Positions 52,427 to 63,579 of a stretch of DNA of 64,000 nucleotides are shown piece by piece (the first letter of the stretch is position 1; every line of letters starts with the position of its first letter). Origin of the DNA: Cymbomonas tetramitiformis (taxonomy: Eukaryota; Chlorophyta; Pyramimonadophyceae; Pyramimonadales; Pyramimonadaceae). A program made the position numbers and the translations under genes. The notes under the pieces were generated by a model. The model was not told the origin of the DNA. It was given only the letters and a program-made list of their open reading frames with translations, and did not search any database. Location: contig LGRX02035499.1 in assembly GCA_001247695.2 (NCBI GenBank), positions 124,001-188,000 of the forward strand, given 5' to 3'.

Positions 52427-52749
52427 AAATTATTGCGAGCTATAATTTTGGTTATTCGAAGGTAGCCAGAGTACACTTTCCGCCCCCCCTCCTGTCGACT
52501 GTAGGCGTCTCCTGACGCGGGGGGGACAGCGTCCGTAGGACGCCCGTCGGATCACAGATCCGACTTCGATCCGTTTCGATCCGACGATACTGGTCTGACC
52601 CGTATTGATTCGGGACTGACCCGTTTTGATTTCGTGACCGGATCTCTTTGTGACAAACCGCTTTTCCAGCGGTTTGTCGAAGTACTAAAACCGGTTGTGA
52701 CGGCATCACAACCAGTTTTCTCACTTCAAGCCCACAGGTGCTTAGCACC
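52427..52749 (+). promoter_or_regulatory. Leader hairpin array of IV-2
   Basis: Dyad AAATTAT (52427-52433)/ATAATTT (52442-52448); GCGTCC/GGACGC (52529-52543); GTCGGATC/GATCCGAC (52546-52564); GACAAACCGC/GCGGTTTGTC (52652-52678); GGTTGTGA/TCACAACC (52693-52713); GGTGC/GCACC (52737-52749). The third has G-C where IV-1 has A-T. Confidence 0.6.
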
Positions 52750-52859
52750 GTTTCTTGCTTTCTTTTTTGCTCCGGCAATAATTAAGCTGCAATTGTTAAT
52801 TGCTAAATTCTGGCTTGAAGTAGGAGACTTTCTTGCTTTCCTGTTCTTTCTTTGCTAAC

Positions 52860-54586
52860 ATGGCTGCTGTCGCGCTTCCTGCCCCTGATTGGGGGACTCC
52901 TGCTGTTCTTCATGCTCTGGAGGACCTCCTCGCGTATCATGCCACGGTGATGTCTGGCAGGTGGTCGCGAGCTACTGCCACCACGGCTGTGGCAGATTTC
53001 TTTGGGCGGGTTGACCCTATTCGCGACGCGATTTCTGCCCTCTTGCCCCCTGTGATGTTAGGGGAGATTGTCGCGCTCCAAGCTGCTCATTTTGTGGTTG
53101 CTGATCCGGCTTCGCCTAGTGGTTTCTCTTTGCCTGCGTCGTGGGATCTTTTTCCCGCTGGCGTGTGGGGCCCTCTTAAGGGTAGGGCCACTCTAGATTG
53201 GCGACTTGTTGGCAGGATTTTCGTTGGTTTGCGCGCCTTTTCACTGGCAAATGTTCCTGCTCCTGCAGTGGATCCGCTGGTTGCGTTGCAGCAGCAGCTT
53301 GTCGCCCTTCAGCAGCAGTTGGCGGTGCAGCAAGCGCCGATTGACGCCTCTGCTGCAGCCGCCTTGGCCAGGGCGCCGGTGCTTCCGGTGATTTCGCCTG
53401 CTATGCCTCTTCAGCAGTTGGCCCTTGGTCTTTGGAGACTGCGGAGAGGATTGTTGCTGTCTTGTCTGTCCATGCGCGTAGGCTTTCGGCGATGTTGGTC
53501 GCTGCTGGGGCGGATATTTTTGGTGCTGACCCTCTTCAGGGGATTAGGCCCGCCTCTTTTCCGCTCTTGGTGCATCTTTGCCCGGAGCTCAGCGCTGAGG
53601 ACCCGGCTGTTTTGACAGGTGTTAGGAAGACCGCTGAGCTGATGCGGGCTCTTGCTTTTTGTTTGCAGAAGAGTTTGATTCCTTGGCAGGAGTTTGTGTG
53701 CCTGATTGAGTCGACGTTTGTACCGGCTGATTTGCATGCGTTGATTCCTCCTGCTGAGCTGGGGGTGGCTCCTGGTGTCTTGCTGCCTGATCCCCTTTTG
53801 GCTTCCCCCCCAGCTTTGTTGCCCGCGCCAGTTTTGCCCCCAGTTCCTCTGACCTCTCCTACGGCTTTTAGGCAGAAGGAAGAGGATGTGGTCGCCGCTG
53901 TGCGAGGCGAGAACGTCTCCCCCGATGCTCTGGCGCTCTCTGGTGGGTCCCTCCTCACACGTCTAACTCCTGTTAGACCTGTTTCCGGTTTGCACAGGGG
54001 GCTTAACCTTCGGGTTACCCCTAGGCAGTCGTTTGCGGAGGATGAGTCTCCAGCCTGGGAGATTGGAGTGGACGGGCGCTCCCACCTTAAGATTAACTCC
54101 AAGTGTAAGACACTGGAGGAGTGGGAGCAAGGGTTCTTGCAGATTGCACTCACAGCTCCCTCTAAGGAGGGGGGGCAGGTGCTCTTGCACTTTCATTCAT
54201 GGTTTCGCCTTAGAGCGCTCCAGTTTGGCTTTAAAGTCATGCTGGAGCTCTACGACTTCCTCCTCAGATTGATTGGGGAGGATCGTGCGTCCATGGATGA
54301 GTCTAGAGTTCAGACCGTCTGGCAGGATTTCCAACTTCGGAAGTTCCAGCTGGGCACTGACCTCTATTCTCCTGCGGCACCTAAGTCGGCGTCCTCAGAA
54401 CGTCCGACGAAGGTGCCAAAGGTCGCTGATGCTGTGAGCAAGCCTCCTGCTGTGCCTAAGTTTAAAGGCAAATTTTGCTTTAACTTTAACATGGCTAAGG
54501 GGTGCAGCAGGGTTGATTGTGCACACCCACATGTGTGTAAGAAGTGTGGGGGGGCCCACACTGTTGCCAAGTGTGGCAAGGTCTGA
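52860..54586 (+). pseudogene. gag: Gag of IV-2, one frame change
   Basis: ATG 52860 (MAAVALPAPDWGTPAV). The N-terminal domain includes SGRWSRATATTAVADFFGRV and a Gln-rich run (LVALQQQLVALQQQLAVQQ). At about 53425 the sense moves to a frame shifted by one, open to TGA 54584-54586. The second part has KCKTLEEWEQGFLQIALTAP, equivalent to the Gag core of family III, and a zinc-finger array FCFNFNMAKGCSRVDCAHPH with VCKKCGGAHTVAKC (CCCH plus CxxC-x3-H-x4-C). The frame change may be a mutation or programmed; III-2 gag also changes frame. The stop is in frame with pol. Confidence 0.7.
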
Positions 54587-56903
54587 GGGTGCAGGCTGCA
54601 GCCCGTGCAGTTCACAGCACGGGCCGGGCAGCAGGAGGGTGTTTCTCTCGAGGACTTTCCCTCGAACCGTGTTGTTGATTCCCCCCTCTCTTCGTTTGTT
54701 CCTGTTCCTCCTTCTCAGAAGGACCTTCTGGGGGCTTTTGTTTCCTCTTGCCCAGCATTGCCGGTTTCAGACCCGTCGGTGGGATTCGTTCCCTCGGCCG
54801 TAGTAGATTTGCATGATGTAGAAGTTAGGGTTTCTGGATTTTCGGCCACCATGGAGCCGGATTACATTGATGCACCTCTAGATTTGCCTGCTGTGACCCC
54901 CACCCCCTCTTCGGAGCCTGTCTCTAGCCTCGAGAGTGCACATGCATTAGTTAGTACAGAGTTTGGGTCACAGGCCATCATTGCGCCTTGTGAGTCTCGT
55001 GTTTCTAGGGATTCAGGGCCCTTTCGGCCCAACACTGCTGTGACCCTTGTTGTTCCGTTGCCGACTCCGCCCTCGGCGGCTTTGTTGGACCCTGCCTTTT
55101 CGGATGGCAGTTTGTCTCGTGTTCGTAGGCCTGGTCGGGCTAAACGGTCGGGGGCACCGTCCGTGACGGTCCCCAGCCGTCCGGCCAAGGCCTTGAGAGG
55201 TGTTCTGGAACCCCCTGTTTCTGGGGGGTTCCATGTTTTCCAGGAGGCTTGGGACTCTTTCGGGGAGCCCAAGCATTTCTCCACTTTTGTGGGGGGGCCA
55301 ATGGACGTCGGTGACAAGCCCGTGCCTGTCACCAAGTCCACAAGATGGCCTGCACTCCTGGACCGGCTTTGGGCAGAGACTTCTGCTGCTTCTCTTGAGT
55401 CGGCCGGGACTTCTGTCACTCAGTGGCAGGAGTTCTTGTCCGAGCTCTCTGATGCCGGGGCTTCAGTTCCCGGCATGACTTCGCATGCTTGCCGCATGGC
55501 AGCAGCTTTCCAGGGTGACCCGGATTATGACTTCCTCGTTCGTGGGGCGGCCTGTGGAGTCGGGTTTCCCTTTTCACAAGTTCCTGAGGACACTTTCTAC
55601 ACAGTAGAAAACTATGTGTCGGATGAGCAGTGGCCGGCTATGCAAGCCGAAATCCTCAAAGAGAGGTCGGCTGGCAATATAGTTCCGGTCCTCCCGCACT
55701 GGAAAGTGCAAGGGGTCTCTGCTGTGGGGATTGTGGAAAAGGAACGGAAGGGAGTAGTTAAGTTCCGCCCAGTGTGGGACTACTCTCGTCCGGAGGATGT
55801 GGGAGTGAACTCCCGGATCGACCTGGTGAAGGAAAGGTTTTCCTCTGTGAAGGATGCCTACTCCCTTCTTCGGCCGGGTTTGTGGATGGCGAAGGTCGAC
55901 CTCACCGCTGCATACCGTAGTGTGCCTGTGGCAGCTCGGTATTGGATGGCCCACGTTTTCGAGTGGGACGGTGTGGTTTTGGCTGACACCCGAGCTCCCT
56001 TTGGGAACTCGGCCATGCCAGGGATCTTCACCAGGTTCACTCGGGCAATTGTCCGGTGGATGCAGGGCCAGGGTGCCTCCATTGTGGGGTACCTGGATGA
56101 TTTCTTTCTGGTTGGTTCTTTTGAGGAAGTTCAGGAGTTCATGTGGCTCCTCCACGAGTTTGTTGTTTTCCTCGGCTTCGAGGTCAATGCAGACAAGTGT
56201 GAGGGCCCTGGGCAGTGCTTGGAGTTCCTTGGGATCGAACTCTCTACTGCCGATGAAGTTTGCACAGCCAGCATTTCCGCAGACCGGATGCTAGTGGTGC
56301 AGGCCAAGGTGGATGAGATTCGCCGTTTGGGCTCCCTTGGTGGAGCCCAGGTGCCCAGAACCAAGCTAGAAGGCCTCCTTGGCCTGCTTGCGTTCTGTGG
56401 CCAGGTGGTACACGGACTTTCCTGTACACCAGGTACTCCCATGCACTGCTTTCCCAGTGCAAGGCGAGGTTCCTCCACCTTTCATACAAGGTGGTGCAGG
56501 ACCTGAAAGTCATCTGCACAGTCATGAGGCTGTACAATGGCCGAAAGGTCCGCTTGGACCGGTTGGAGGTGAAGTGGGAATGGTTTTCCACCGATGCCTC
56601 CACCGGAGTTGGGATGGGGGCCGTGCTTGACAAGCGCTGGTTCGCCGTCACCTGGGACTAGCTCAGAAGCCAGCCCCAGGAGGTTTTCTTCCCTTTCCGG
56701 CCTGGCTGCCCACAGTCCTCGGACATTGGGTACCTCGAGTTGTTCACCCTCTACTGGGCCCTGGTCCTGTGGGGGAAGTACATCGAGGGTAAGTCTGTTG
56801 TTGTTCACATCGACAACACTTGTGTCAACGGTCAGTTAGAGAAGTGGTGGGGACCGTCTGAGTACATTCCGTTACTCAGGCAGATTTTCTTCTTGTGTGT
56901 TCA
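54587..56903 (+). pseudogene. pol: Pol of IV-2, part before the III-2 insertion
   Basis: The frame is open straight after the gag TGA; the first ATG is 54851 within GCCACCATGG, a full Kozak context. RT: VVKFRPVWDYSRPEDVGVN, MAKVDLTAAYRSVPV and YLDD in VGYLDDFFLVGS. A one-base change near 56425 shifts the frame; RNase H continues in the other frame (FSTDASTGVGMG, IGYLELFTLYW, VHIDNTCVNGQ). TAG 56659-56661 replaces a Trp. The coding sequence stops at 56903 (FFLCV plus two bases) where III-2 begins and resumes at 63580. Confidence 0.8.
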
Positions 56904-57144
56904 TTCACAATTATCGCTCGCGATAATTTCGGTTATTCCGAATCAGAAATCGAGCAGAGGCGACTTTGGTCGCTCAGGGTTTGCCCCCGATCGGGATATG
57001 ACACAGCTCGTGTGGCATCCCGATCGGGAGTGTCACGGGGTGGCGTGAAGCCACAGTTGGTTGACAACGGCGAACGTTGTCGGAGAGTCAGTTTCCACAC
57101 TTCCGAACCCCGAAAGCCCTGCTTTCTGCTCGAAGTCTGTAAAA
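56904..57144 (+). repeat. A1 repeat of III-2
   Basis: Equivalent to 28992-29232. The dyad ATTATCG-CTCG-CGATAAT is at 56910-56927. AAAGCCCTG (57113-57121) pairs with CAGGGCTTT (57149-57157) across the A1 end. The long hairpin differs from III-1 by a T-A pair (56999/57017) in place of C-G. Confidence 0.8.
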
Positions 57145-57539
57145 AATCCAGGGCTTTCTCTCTTGATTGGTACTTCTTAATTATTTTTCGCGTAGAATTG
57201 TAGTTTGAATGCCGCCAATCTGGGAGATTCAGTTGAAGCTGGGGAAACGCAACGGGTACACGGGCAAGCTTGAGAAAAACGCTTCGACACAGACCGAGAT
57301 TTCTTGCCCTCCCGTACGAGTTACTGTGACGCCAACTTTTGTTTAGTGCGCATGCAAAGAGAATTGTAATTTTTGGTTACCGCGTTTTCCAGTGGACTAC
57401 TCTGTTCCGAAGCACTGAGCGCTGTGCGGTTCGAGCTGGTAAGATCATCGAGGACGGTTGGGACCTGTTTGCCGCGACTCTTTAGACCTGCGGTGACGAT
57501 TAATTATTTTCGTTGATTTCTTTTTCGAGCGGAGAAATT

Positions 57540-59467
57540 ATGGCAGCTGCGACGGGCAATGTGGCGCTTTGGACGGAGCCGAGGATGAAGGTGCAGCTGC
57601 AGAAGCTGCGAAAATCGTCAGACCTTGGGGCACGCACGCGGGTGGCAACGTGGCAGAAGCAGAGAGATCAGATCATGGCGTGGGTGGCAGAGCATGTTTC
57701 TGAATTGCAGGAGGTTCCCGCGGCGGTGGAGGATCTTACGGAGGAGTTAATTGAGGCGGAACTCTTTACCGTTGATGTCGCGGGTGCGCTGACGCCCGGT
57801 CCATGGACCGTCAGTGCTGGAACGTGGGCAGCTAGGAAGGACATTGAGGCCGAGAGATTCAGCGCAGTGGCGGAGTGGGCGCGTGCGATTTTGGCGCTTC
57901 GAATGCCAACGCCCACAACGGCAGCCCCTGGTGCGATTGCGGGAGGCAGCAGTGGTGCGGTGCAGTCGGGTGTTGTTACAACTCATGCTGCGACTGCTGG
58001 AGGTTCAGGAGCTGGTGCTCCTGCTGGGGGGGGCCCTGGTGGCGGCGTCCCCGCAGGGGCGGCCGGGGCCCAGGGGGGCCTGGGTGCCGGGACTATCGCT
58101 GCTGCGATAGCGGCCCCAGGGGTAGGCGCGGCGACGCTTGCTACATCGCTCACGGCTACATCAGCGGGCGCGAGCGCGGCCATGGGGTCGGCTGTTGGGG
58201 GGGGTTCCGGTGGCGGCGTCCCTGCGGGGGCGGCCGGAGCCCATTGGTCCTTGGGCGTCGGGACTGTCGCTCCTGCGGCAGCGGCCCCAAGCGCGGGAGC
58301 ACAAGTGGACCCGCAGTCGATAGCAACGGCATGCCCATGCCCATCGCAGCCCATGCGTTTGAGCCGCTCGTATTCGTTCTGCCGGAGCTGCGGGCCGAGG
58401 AGTGCGAGTTGGACGAGCTGCCGCCAGGGGCCGAAGCTACGTTGGAGCATTGGAGGGCTTTCGTGCACCTCTTGCAGGCGCGGGTGGGGGAAATCCAGAG
58501 ATTCGTGAAGTCCCAGAGACCCACCGTTCCGATATCGGACGTCATGGCAGCGTCCTTCTTTCGGAAACGCAAGAGGGTGACCTTCGAGGGCGAGGAGGAG
58601 GAGGTTCGGGCTGCGGGTGGAGGCCATGGAGCCCTTCCTCCATTGGATGCGGCCCGCCGCGATCGGCTGGCGACCCTCGGCGCGGGGTTCCGGACGGTCG
58701 ATGAGGAGCAGCTGGCGCGGGCGTTGCGTGGAGAGCTAGCTCCAGAGGATGTTGTTCGACCTCCAGGTGGCGGCCCCCCACTCACTGCGGTTCCGAGTAG
58801 GGGCCCCCTGGCAGGGATTGATCTGGTGGTCTCGCCAGTTCAGCGCCTTCTGCAGGAGGATGAGGGGCGGCTTAAGCTGAAGGATGGGGAGCTCACCATG
58901 GTCGCCAAGAAGAAGAAGTGCAAGGATTTCGCCGAGTGGGGGAGAGTTTTCTTGTGCATTCTGTGCGAGGCGCCGGCGGAGGCACGGGACGACCTCATGG
59001 ACTTCGTTGAGTGGGCGAGAACGATTGCCGCGGAATTCTCGTTTTACCATTTCAACGAGTTCTACGAGCATCTGGTTCGGCAGGTGCAGCGGTCGGCGAC
59101 GGGCATCTCGCTGGATGGCTACGATCGGGTCTGGCGAGTGTACACGCAAACGACGGGCCTGAAGGAGAAGGGGGTGAAGAAGCCCAGGGATCGCTACTCG
59201 TGGCGGCGGGATGCAGAGGAGCAGCCTAGGCCGACTGTCCCAGGGGATGCTGGTGGGGGCAAAGGCAAGGGCAAGGGCGCTGGAGGTCGTGGAGGCCGCG
59301 GAGGCCGCGGTGGTGGCCGTGGAGGCCGCGGGGGCAACTCGGACGCGTGCTACGGGCACAACGAGGGCAACAGTAGGCATCAGCCTAACTGCCTCTTCAG
59401 ACATGTGTGCAGTGCGTGTGGTGCAGAGGGGCATGTGAGGGGCGACGCCTCGTGCCCGGGCCCGTGA
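57540..59467 (+). pseudogene. gag: Gag of III-2, one frame change
   Basis: ATG 57540 (MAAATGNVALWTEPRMKVQ). The N-terminal part (TWQKQRDQIMAWVAEHVSEL) is helical; a Gly/Ala/Pro-rich stretch repeats the GGGVPAGAAGAxxxLGxGT motif twice. Near 58320 the coding sense moves to another frame (MPIAAHAFEPLVFVLPELRA onward), with FRKRKRVTFEGEEEEV, KKCKDFAEWGRVFLCILCEA, FYHFNEFYEHLVRQVQRSA, a Gly/Arg-rich run and the zinc-finger array ending HVCSACGAEGHVRGDASC. TGA 59465-59467 is in frame with pol. The frame change may be a small indel. Confidence 0.75.
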
Positions 59468-59572
59468 GGCGAAGGGCTGATCCCGGCGGTGGCTGTGCCG
59501 CTGGGGGAGCCTAGGAGCAGCAGTGAGGCCCCGGTGGGGGCAGAGAGGGTTCCGGTGACGGCGCCGGACCCC

Positions 59573-62080
59573 ATGGTGGAGGCAGATGCGGAGCTGGAGT
59601 TTGGGCAGCCGATAGCCGTGGAGGATATCGGTGCCGTTGATGCGCATGTGGGATGTGGGCCTCCGGATGTGGAGGATGGCGGTGATGTGCCGCTGGTGTC
59701 GCCGGGCGGGGCAGACACTTCGGGCAGATGGTGGGCGGATCTGAGGGAGGACGAGTTCATCCCGGTTTGGGACGTGCTTGGAGGCCCGTGTAGACACACT
59801 CGGGTGCCCATGGCATGGGAGGTGGAGCGCCGGGCGCCGTTGCCAGTCACACAGATGAGCCCGGGAGCTTGGGCATCGGCTTTGGAGCCAGGAAGAACGC
59901 GTTGCTCGACGAGATGGCCGCAGTTGCGGGCGGACATCGTGCTCATGGCGACGATCGAGGCCATGGAGGCTTGCGGCACGAGCGAGAACGAGCGGAGGTG
60001 CTACGAGGAGGAGTGCTTGCGGGTTGGGTTTGCCGTTCCTACTCTCACCAGCCGTGCACACCTGGTGGCGGCTGCCTTTCGGGGATGGCACGACGTGGAC
60101 TTCCTTGTCAGGTGTGCAGCATGCGGGGCGGGATGGCCGTCTGAGGAGATCGACCTCGACGTGCCGTACCGGGTCCCCAACTACGTGGGCCCGGAGCACA
60201 TGGACGTGATGCGGGAGGAGATCCGGCGGGAGAGCACAGACGGGCACATCTTCTTGGCTGGTTGGCGGCTGCCACTTGGGGTCATCGCCCTTGGCATGGT
60301 GGAGAAGGTGCGCAAGGGCAAGGTCAAGTACCGGCCGGTGAGCGATTATTCCCGGCCGGTGGACGTGGGGGTGAACGCGAGGATTCAGCTGGAGCATGAG
60401 GAGTTCACCACTGTGAAGGAAGCCTACGGCATGATGCGGCCCGGCTACTGGATGGTGAAGGTGGACTTGGAGTCGGCCTACAGAAGCTTGGGGATTGCCA
60501 GCCAGTTCTGGCCGCACCAGTGCTTCGAGTTCGATGGGGTCAAGTGGATGGATGCACGAGCGCCTTTCGGGAACCGGGCGCTACCAGGCATCTTCATGAG
60601 GTGGACGAGAGCGATCGTAGCTTGGATGCGGGCACAGGGGATTCCGACGGTAGGCTACCTCGATGACTTCTTCTGCGTGCTGGAGACGAGGGAGCAGGCG
60701 GAGGAGGCGATGATGCTGCTGGTGGAGTTCGTGACCTTCTTGGGCTTCAAGGTCAACAGTGCAAAGTGTGAGGGCCCTGCACAGATCATGGAGTTCCTGG
60801 GCGTTCTGCTGGACACGTCGGGGGCAGTGTGCACCGCCTCCATCGACGAGGAGCGCATTGCGGTGGTGGTGCAGAAGGCGGGGGACCTGCGGACACAGGC
60901 GGCGCGGGGGATGGTGGCTAGGCGGCGGCTGGAGTCACTGCTGGGACTGCTTGCCTTCTGCAGCCACGTAGTGTGGGGCCTCTCCCTCTACACGAGGAGG
61001 GGCTTCAATTTCCTGGCGGCCACAACGGGCAGGAGGATGGTGCGCCTGCCACGTCCGGTACTGGACGACTTGGCTGTGCTCGAGCAGGTCGTGCGGCGGT
61101 ACAATGGCAGGAGGGTGCTGCTGGAGAGACGCTTGGTGGACCAGCGGCACTTCGCCACGGACGCCTCGGGCACATTGGGGTTCGGCGGGGTCTGGGAGAG
61201 GCTTTTCTTCATGCTCAGCTGGGGGGACCTGGCACGGTTGCCCCAGCGCCCGTGGTTCCCCAGGAGGAGCGACTGCCGCAGTAGCTGGAGCATCAATTAC
61301 ATGGAGCTCTTCGCGGTTTGGTGGGCATTGGTGCTGTGGGGGCACAAGATGAGCGGGACCACAGTGGTGGTCAGGATTGACAACCAGTCGGCCATGTACC
61401 AGGTGGGGAGCTGGTGGGGGCCGGTGGCTTACCTGCCTCTGCTGAGGCAAATTTTCTTTGTGTGCACTCAGCATGACATCCGACTTCAGCCGGTGTACAT
61501 CGGCACCAAGGACAACCTCCTCGTAGACTTGTTGTCCAGGCTGGACATGCCGCGCTTTCTGGTGGAGCACAGAGCCTTCCTGCGGGCGGACATCTGGCGC
61601 CAGGACCGAGATGACTAGATGGTGTGCCCGGTGCGGTGGGCGGCGCTGGACCAGGAGTTTGGTCCCTTCACTGTGGACTCGTGCGTTGCGGTGTCCAGGG
61701 CCAACTCTTACTGTTACCACAGCTGGAGCCAGAAAGAGGATGCACGGGTGCAGAGGTTCGACGGCCACAATGCTTGGGGGAACCTGCCCTTCAGCATCAT
61801 GGTGGAGATCATCAAGAACTTCTTGCGGTGCAAGCGGCGGCAGCAGTGGGGCACAGCGGCGTGCTTCCTCGTCCCAGTGTGGGATGGGAACGATGGCTGG
61901 GAGCTCGTGAAGAGCCTGCCGGGTGTGTTCAAGGTGGTGCGGAGATGGGAGAAGGGCACTCACTTGTTCACGGCCCCTGACCTGCGGGGGCATGGCGGGA
62001 CCGCCTGGGGGCCCACCAGGTGGCCGGTGGTGGTTGTGAGGGTGGGGCCGGAGCCAGTGGCCCTCCCTGACTGGGCTTGA
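59573..62080 (+). pseudogene. pol: Pol of III-2 with one in-frame TAG
   Basis: Open from the gag TGA; the first Met is ATG 59573. RT: VKYRPVSDYSRPVDVGVN, MVKVDLESAYRSLGIA, YLDD. RNase H: FATDASGTLGFGG, INYMELFAVWW, VRIDNQSAMYQV, KDNLLVDLLSR. TAG 61616-61618 replaces the Trp of the RDDWMV motif, after the complete RNase H. The methyltransferase-like region (61619-62080) has HNAWGNLPFS instead of NPPW. This copy keeps Glu where III-1 has TAG 32160, so the two stops arose independently. Confidence 0.85.
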
Positions 62081-63090
62081 GGGTTGGGCAGAGGAGCTGG
62101 TGCAGGAGCTGCAGAGAGAGGCGGAGCGCTACCGGGCGGAGGCCCTGGCACCGGAGACGAGGAGATGCTACGGCACAGGGGTGCGGGCCTTCGTCACATT
62201 CTGCATCACCTTCGCTTGCTTGGGGTGCCTGATGCCCCTGCTGCCGGCAACGGACGTGACGTTGTGCATGTTCATCACCTACTGCAGCTAGTTCGTTCAG
62301 CCCGGCACCATCAAGAACTACCCTGCAGCGAGGGCACGAGTGGGTGCCGGTGGCAGCCAGACATTCGGTGGCAGCCACCCTACAGGGGGTGAAGAGGTGC
62401 TGGGGGAGGCCCCCTAAGCCGGTCATGCCCCTCACACTGGCGGACCTGGCCAAGATGGCGGTGCTCATTTCGTCGCACGACCTCGGGCAGGAGGCTCTGT
62501 GGGCAGCCATTCTCGTTGGTTTCTTCGGTTTGTTCCGCAAGGACAACCTGACCACGGGGAAGGCAGGTGCCTGGAACACCAGGGGGGCCCTGGTGAGAGA
62601 TGATGTTTTGTTCCACGAGGATGGCTCAGTGGTGTGGATCAGGGTGCGGTACTCGAAGACGATCCAGTGTGGCGAGCGGCACCATTGGGTGCCCCTGCGG
62701 GCGGTGCCGGAGTCCATGCTGTGCCCGGTGCGGGCACTTATGCGCCTCATGGAGCGCACGGCGGGGCGGCCGGGGGACTCGGCTCTCTTTGTCATGGAGA
62801 AGGTGACGGGTCGGCGGGCAACGGTGGTGCCCATGACCCACGATGCTCTGGTGGCGGGCATCAAGTCCCTGGCGGAGAAGGTGGGGCTGGACCCATCCAG
62901 CTACGCGGGGCACTCGTTGCGGCGGGGCGGGGCCACTGCGGCAATGCGCCTGGACGTGGCCTCCATCTACATCAAGATGCAGGGCGATTGGAAGAGCGAC
63001 TGCTTCGAGCGTTACTGCGAGCTCGACACCGAGCAGAAGCTCATTCTTCTCGGGGCCATGGCAGAGGCCGCAGCTGCTGCGACCAAGTGA
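62079..63090 (+). pseudogene. Tyrosine recombinase of III-2
   Basis: Overlaps the pol stop in the +1 frame: EGWAEELVQELQREAERYRA, APETRRCYGTGVRAFVTFC, then TAG 62289-62291 where III-1 has Trp, and a 23-bp deletion near 62322 that shifts the frame. From 62344 the rest is open: Arg in FFGLFRKDNLTTG, GHSLRRGGATAAM, GDWKSDC, FERYCELD. Catalytic residues are intact but the N-terminal core-binding region is damaged. Confidence 0.8.
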
Positions 63091-63200
63091 CTCACTCGTG
63101 CTTTTGGCCCTCCCATGCCCCCGTTGGGTGAGTGTGTCCAGGGCTCAGAGAGTGCCCAGGACTCTGTCAGGTGAGCCCCTGCTAGGTGCAGGATTGGGTG

Positions 63201-63579
63201 GAGGCTGCTGCTGGAGAAGCTGCCGAGTTCCAGAGAGGAACCTGCTTTCCGGCTGCCGTGAAGCCAGCGAGGCTCAGCCAGAGAGGCTTAGGCACGGAAG
63301 TAGCAGGGTAGCTTCAAAGCAGTAGCCTGCTCCCTGACAGACTGAGAGACACTCATTCAGCCAAAGGCTCGGGAGTAAATGGGACAGACAGAGAAGACTC
63401 GCCAGAGAGGCTAGAGCACCGGAGAGAAAGCTGGCCAGAGAGGCCGTAGCTGGGAGAAGAGAGAAGTAAGACTTGCTGAGTAAATGTGATTTAATCAAAC
63501 TAGCAAGCATTCATTCACTCCTGCTCGTTCTTGCAATGTGTTGTGTTTGCACCCTGCTTGCATTTCGATTCGAGAATAA
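63201..63579 (+). repeat. Single B repeat of III-2
   Basis: Equivalent to B1 and B2 of III-1, ending CGAGAATAA. It has one copy of the 28-bp ACTCGCCAGAG unit where III-1 has two. Confidence 0.85.

Larger units (their letters stand above)
56904..63579 (+). mobile_element. III-2: family III element inserted in IV-2 pol
   Basis: 6676 bp from TTCACAATT to CGAGAATAA. Its left and right borders equal those of III-1. It has A1 and a single B, without A2-B2. Gag changes frame, pol has one TAG, recombinase has a TAG and a 23-bp deletion. No target duplication or loss. Confidence 0.9.

Noticed and set aside
40119..62291. Alternative genetic code with TAG read as an amino acid
   Set aside because: TAG replaces mainly Trp but also Gln, Glu and Lys sites, intact parallel copies use sense codons there, and other genes end naturally at TAG (45966-45968).
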